A stretch of DNA of 64,000 nt from Gordonia lacunae. Its GTDB lineage: Bacteria > Actinomycetota > Actinomycetes > Mycobacteriales > Mycobacteriaceae. Made by a program: the position numbers and the translations under genes. The stretch spans positions 60,686 to 124,685 of the forward strand of contig NZ_NGFO01000010.1 of assembly GCF_002149015.1 (NCBI RefSeq), read 5' to 3'. Positions within the stretch are counted from its first letter, which is position 1. Every line of letters starts with the position of its first letter. Below, piece by piece: positions 60,522 to 64,000 of this stretch. Under the pieces are notes generated by a model. The model made no database searches. It was not told the DNA's origin and saw nothing but the letters and a program-made list of their open reading frames with translations.

Positions 60522-61124
60522 CTACCGCCAGGCGAACACCGGCTGCTCGAAGCCGTCGACCCGGGTCGGCCGATCCCGCAGGACCACCTCGACGAACTGG
60601 TAGATCACCGCGGCCGTGGGCGCGTGGACGAGGGAGCCGACGATGGGCAGCTGGATGACCGGCAGATCCGACTGCGGAATCGTGAGGAACCGCGGTTCGA
60701 CGAGCAGTTCCTCGAACGTGACGAAGAACAGCAGTGCCACCTCGTCGGGGTTGGGCGTCGGTTCCTGGTACTCCTCGGCCCAGCAGACGATCGGGGTGAT
60801 CACGAAGCCCGAGCGTGTCGGATAGTCGTCGAGCGCCCCGAGTACCGAACTCGACGGCAACCGGATGCCGAGCTCCTCGTCGAGTTCACGCAGGCCGGCC
60901 GTGATGTGGTCCTCGCCGGGGTCCAGCCGACCGCCCGGAAGGGCGAACTGGGCGGCGTGGCGACGCATGGTCGGCGGGCGCTTGCACAGCCAGATCCCCT
61001 GGTGTCCGTCCTTTTCGGCGACGGCGAGGACGACGGAGGCGGCCCGGGCACCCGGGACGTCGGCGGTGCGCCGGTCGAACGCTTCGACGCGCGCGGCGGC
61101 CACTGTCCGATCGAGAAGAGTCAC
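60522..61124 (-). CDS. NUDIX hydrolase
   Basis: 200 residues from the GTG at 61124, overlapping the stop of the upstream membrane-protein gene (GTGA). The Nudix box is [24 protein letters not shown], in which GX5E, REL and EEXGI are complete. The layout resembles CoA pyrophosphatases (NudL-like), but the exact UPF0035 motif is not clear. It hydrolyses a nucleoside-diphosphate-linked compound. Confidence 0.9.
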   Translation of the reverse strand: MTLLDRTVAAARVEAFDRRTADVPGARAASVVLAVAEKDGHQGIWLCKRPPTMRRHAAQFALPGGRLDPGEDHITAGLRELDEELGIRLPSSSVLGALDDYPTRSGFVITPIVCWAEEYQEPTPNPDEVALLFFVTFEELLVEPRFLTIPQSDLPVIQLPIVGSLVHAPTAAVIYQFVEVVLRDRPTRVDGFEQPVFAWR

Positions 61125-62185
61125 ACCCTCAGTTGATCATGTCGGCCGTCCGACGTGACCGCCTGCGTGAGGTGGTAGCTCACGATACTGAGGGCGAACA
61201 ACCCGAGGGCGAGGTTGAAGAGGGCGCCGAAACCCTCGAGCGCGAAGTCGACGAGGGCGTTCGACAGCATGAACACCAGCGCGGCGATGCGCAGCCCGCG
61301 CAGCGGCCAGGCCGAGGCGACCCCGCGTCGGCGCGCGACCATCGCCGGGAGGGCCAGAGCCAGGGTGACGACGCCACTGAGCAGCAGGATCCACGTGGCC
61401 GGAGTGCTGCCGGTCAGTTCGATGTAGATGTCGAGTTCTTCGCTGCGGTCACCGGTGAAGTAGAAGCTCAGGGCGCCGACGACGATCGTGAGTGCGGACG
61501 CCAGGACCAGGCCCCAACCGACGATCGGAATCCATCGGGGACTTCGGAAGAAGCCGGGGATCAACGCCACCGCCCGGTCACGGAGCCGCATCAACCGGTC
61601 CGGCGTGCCCTCGCTCGACTCGAGCAGGGCCCGGATGTGCCCGATCGTCTCGGCATCGAACCGCTTGTCCTCCGCGACGACGAGAAACTCCTCGGCTTGG
61701 CGTCGTCGACGCTCCGGAAGTCCGTGCGCGACCCCATCGGCCGCGATGACCGCCGCATTGGCGAGCGCCTCGGCGCCCGTGGGACGCTTCACATCTCGGA
61801 CGATACGACTGATCAACAGGATCATCACGACGAGCACGTACATGATCTCCGCCGACGGACCGTAGAAGTAGTCGTTGGTGCGGGTGACGAATTTGCCGAC
61901 CTCGTCGAGGAACAACCCGAAGCCGATGCCACCCAGCACGATCGCGACGATCCGCGCCGTCGCCCCCAGGAACAGCCATCCGGTGATCAGTGCCAACATC
62001 ATCAGCGCCCCACCCCACAGCGCGTGCGCGATGTGCAGGGTCCCGCCACCGATCTGCGGGTAACCGGTCAGATGGAGGTACAACCGGGTGACGATAATCG
62101 TCGCGATCGCGATGATCAGGAACCACTCGACGGCCGCGGTGCCGTACACGCTGCGGACGACCACCGTGGTCGTGCGAGTTCTCAT
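61121..62185 (-). CDS. Membrane protein of unknown function, coupled to the NUDIX gene
   Basis: 354 residues from the ATG at 62185; upstream frame to 62482 consists of repeats and is not included. About nine membrane helices in two groups (residues 15-135 and 230-350), separated by a charged cytoplasmic loop of about 80 residues ([37 protein letters not shown]). [14 protein letters not shown] and [18 protein letters not shown] are conserved-looking. I do not recognise the family by name. Four-base overlap with the NUDIX gene suggests a joint transcript. Confidence 0.8.
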   Translation of the reverse strand: MRTRTTTVVVRSVYGTAAVEWFLIIAIATIIVTRLYLHLTGYPQIGGGTLHIAHALWGGALMMLALITGWLFLGATARIVAIVLGGIGFGLFLDEVGKFVTRTNDYFYGPSAEIMYVLVVMILLISRIVRDVKRPTGAEALANAAVIAADGVAHGLPERRRRQAEEFLVVAEDKRFDAETIGHIRALLESSEGTPDRLMRLRDRAVALIPGFFRSPRWIPIVGWGLVLASALTIVVGALSFYFTGDRSEELDIYIELTGSTPATWILLLSGVVTLALALPAMVARRRGVASAWPLRGLRIAALVFMLSNALVDFALEGFGALFNLALGLFALSIVSYHLTQAVTSDGRHDQLRV

Positions 62186-62269
62186 CGGACGAGTATGGCC
62201 GGTTCCGGCAGCTGCACAGCCTGAATCGGCGGGAAGCGACACGATCCCGCTGATCGGCCGGGCGTTGCA

Positions 62270-62330
62270 ATTCGTCGACCGTGCCTCACATTTCGTCGAC
62301 TGTGCGTCGCGTTTTGTCGACTGTGCATGT
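62270..62330. repeat. Three tandem GTCGACTGTGC repeats
   Basis: TTCGTCGACCGTGC, TTCGTCGACTGTGC and TTTGTCGACTGTGC recur with a period of 20-21 bp, 85-145 bp upstream of the membrane-protein ATG (62185). The 430-bp gap 62186-62615 contains no gene; besides these repeats and the one at 62359 I see nothing in it. Confidence 0.55.
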
Positions 62331-62358
62331 ACCCTCCCGCTGGAGGAGCCACTTCGCT

Positions 62359-62412
62359 GCTGGTTGAGCCGGAACCGAGGTCGAGGCGCCGTGTCGAAGC
62401 CACCTGGTGACC
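62359..62412. repeat. Dispersed GCTGGTTGAGCCGG repeat, copy 2
   Basis: Starts GCTGGTTGAGCCGGAACCGAG and ends GTCGAAGCCACCTGGTGACC; matches the ends of 44677-44772 with a shorter middle. It lies in a gene-free gap, as do the other copies. Confidence 0.55.
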
Positions 62413-62615
62413 ACGGCGCCGATCGCCACCATGGACTCGAGCCATTCCCCGTGTCGGTCGTCGATGACGAATATGACTGCACAACAACACCTCCGGCCGG
62501 AAACGGATCTCTTGTGGATCGATTCCCGGACTTGTCGGTGGTGGGCTTTAGATTGGTGGGTAACAGATCACACCCCGGTCAGCGGGTGGGTCGGGGTCAA
62601 CGTATCGGGGGGTGC

Positions 62616-64000
62616 GTGGTGGGGGTGTGGACTGATCTTCCGGGCGAGTTCGTCGCCGGGGTCGATCCTGCCCGGGCCGGGGAGACCGACATGGTGGTGT
62701 TGATGGCCGGCCTTGGCGCGGCACGTCGTGGTGCCTCGTATCTGGCGTGGCATCAGTATCAGACGATCGCGGCGATGACCGACCGCCTCATCACCACCAA
62801 CGCCGCCGGGTTCGTGATGGACGGTCACGCCGACTGCGCGGCCCGCATCTCCCGCCAGGCCGCGGTGTCACGCCGGCAGGCGGAAATCCTGATCGACGAC
62901 GCCATCGCGCTACGCGACCGGCTCCCCGAGGTTGCCGACACCCTGCGTGACGGGATCCTGTCGCAGTGGCAGATCCGGTTGATCATCTCCCGTACCGAGT
63001 TGATCCCGGCCGATGACCCGATCACTCCCGCGTTGGATGCCGAGATCGCCGCGACGATTCGCCGCCGCACCGGGGTGTGGGATCGGGCGCGGCTGCGGGA
63101 CATGGTCGACCGCCTCGTGTTCCGCCACGATCCGGATGCGGTACGCCAACGCCGCAAAGACGCGATGGACCAACGTGGGGTGTGGACCCACGAACTGCCT
63201 GATGGCACGGCCGAACTGACCGCCGTCATGTCGGCGGAGAACGTGCGGATCGCAGCCAAAACCGTCAGCGTCCTTGCTGATGCGGTGTGCGCCCGGGATG
63301 GCCGCACACGCGGGCACCGCCGATCCGATGCGATGTTCGCCCTGCTGACCCGGACCAGTTTCGACTGCCACTGCGACAGCCCGGAGGAATGCACCGCACA
63401 GATCCCCGACCCGCAGGATGTGCTCGAGTACGTCGGTACCGAGGTCGTGATCCATGTGGTCACCGACGCCGCCACCCTCGCGGGAGCGCCAGGGGTGGGG
63501 TTCCTCGACGATCACGGCCTCATCTGCGATGAGCATGTGCGGGACCTCGCTGCCCGCCCGGATGCCACCCTGGCCCCGGTCACGCCTGCCCGTACCCAAC
63601 CCACCTTTGTCGCCGGGACCGCCGGCGACGCTCCAGAACCGGGCGAGGTCGAACCCGGCGCCGTCGCCGTGGTGTATCCGGCGACCCATCCCGGCAACGG
63701 GTACCGGCCCACCGCGTCGTGCGCCGATTTCGTGCGGGTGCGGGACGGGTACTGCACCGAACCGGGTTGCACCCGTTCCGCTTTCGACTGCGACCTCGAC
63801 CACGTCGTCGAATACGACCACACCCACCCCGCCCGGGGCGGGGCGACGTCGAGTGAGAACCTCAACAGCAAATGCCGGGGTGCGCATCTGTTGAAAACCT
63901 TCGGCGACTGGGTTGATGTGCAGTACCGCGACCGCGAGGGTCGTCTGGTCACCGAATACCTAACCCCCGAAGGCCTCACCCTGTACGGGGACGCCGAAAC
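62616..64000 (+). CDS. DUF222/13E12-type HNH endonuclease protein (3' end cut off)
   Basis: About 461 codons visible from a GTG at 62616 (GTGs at 62619 and 62625 and an ATG at 62691 are also in frame), open at the window edge. The N-terminal part is the DUF222 helical region (YLAWHQYQTIAAMTDRL, QAAVSRRQAEILIDDAIALR). At the C-terminus CTEPGCTRSAFDCDLDHVVEYD and SSENLNSKCRGAHLLKT make the HNH zinc/metal centre with paired Cys. The 13E12 repeat family is multicopy in mycobacteria and Gordonia; its biological role is unsettled, possibly linked to mobile DNA. Confidence 0.92.
   Translation, partial: MVGVWTDLPGEFVAGVDPARAGETDMVVLMAGLGAARRGASYLAWHQYQTIAAMTDRLITTNAAGFVMDGHADCAARISRQAAVSRRQAEILIDDAIALRDRLPEVADTLRDGILSQWQIRLIISRTELIPADDPITPALDAEIAATIRRRTGVWDRARLRDMVDRLVFRHDPDAVRQRRKDAMDQRGVWTHELPDGTAELTAVMSAENVRIAAKTVSVLADAVCARDGRTRGHRRSDAMFALLTRTSFDCHCDSPEECTAQIPDPQDVLEYVGTEVVIHVVTDAATLAGAPGVGFLDDHGLICDEHVRDLAARPDATLAPVTPARTQPTFVAGTAGDAPEPGEVEPGAVAVVYPATHPGNGYRPTASCADFVRVRDGYCTEPGCTRSAFDCDLDHVVEYDHTHPARGGATSSENLNSKCRGAHLLKTFGDWVDVQYRDREGRLVTEYLTPEGLTLYGDAE

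Noticed and set aside
58670..60658. A 662-codon plus-strand frame opposite the cyclase and YceI genes
   Set aside because: Antisense shadow; the minus-strand genes are complete.
62186..62482. N-terminal extension of the membrane protein through the tandem repeats
   Set aside because: The extension would encode a repetitive AQSTK-type stretch with no homology, and the ATG at 62185 begins a normal membrane-protein N-terminus.
1..64000. tRNA, rRNA or insertion-sequence genes
   Set aside because: I found no cloverleaf-like segment, rRNA-like stretch or transposase product; a covariance-model search would be the decisive test for small RNAs.

Overview
The window is 64 kb of high-GC actinobacterial chromosome, most likely from the Mycobacteriales and closest in flavour to Gordonia. 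Pointers are a fused LysX, an XPB helicase next to its helicase-associated partner and a DapC-type aminotransferase in the Rv0858c-Rv0862c arrangement, a ChoD-like GMC oxidoreductase, a TIGR03086 protein of the DinB/mycothiol-dependent type, an F420-type LLM oxidoreductase, an LGFP-repeat lipoprotein and a DUF222/13E12-type HNH protein. I see no rRNA, tRNA, CRISPR array, insertion sequence or phage module. This is ordinary chromosome with many small accessory operons.

Left part (1-13 kb): a nitrile-hydratase-type amidase (cut by the left edge) lies downstream of an ArsR regulator and an AmiC-like amide sensor with an extra N-terminal domain, which recalls the Rhodococcus nhlD/nhlC/amidase system. 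An AraC regulator diverges from an acyl-CoA dehydrogenase and an aldehyde dehydrogenase. Then comes a four-gene row made of an OmpR-type response regulator, a histidine kinase, an MHS-family permease and an orphan TAXI binding lipoprotein, followed by an LGFP lipoprotein and a degraded hydrolase gene.

13.5-28.7 kb: small regulators and enzymes (HxlR, STAS, TIGR03086, hydrolases) lead to the most striking block. This is a five-gene minus-strand operon at 24046-16980 built around lysX: exported hydrolase, lysX, DUF998 membrane protein, hydrolase, and acyltransferase-like membrane protein. The first four genes are joined by stop/start overlaps. A NarL-type two-component system and a membrane esterase diverge from it. 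A CPA-type cation/proton antiporter follows.

28.7-44.4 kb: an ABC exporter and a TetR regulator face each other across a 42-bp near-perfect palindrome. Next are an allantoin cluster (racemase-family protein, NCS1 permease, allantoinase), the XPB pair interrupted by a divergent Asp-nucleophile hydrolase and an MpaB-family oxygenase, a membrane Ser/Thr kinase and dapC. A 427-bp gene-free stretch after dapC is packed with several kinds of repeat.

44.8-64 kb: an LLM oxidoreductase precedes a carbohydrate-type cluster controlled by a GntR/FCD regulator: split transketolase, MHS permease, TIM-barrel isomerase and SDR. The regulator gene and the divergent promoter share GTTGAC half-sites. Then follow a TetR-Baeyer-Villiger monooxygenase-GMC oxidoreductase operon with a clear operator, an AlkB dioxygenase behind a near-consensus LexA box, secreted and SDR proteins, a class III adenylate cyclase, a YceI protein, a NUDIX hydrolase coupled to a membrane protein, and an HNH protein cut by the right edge.
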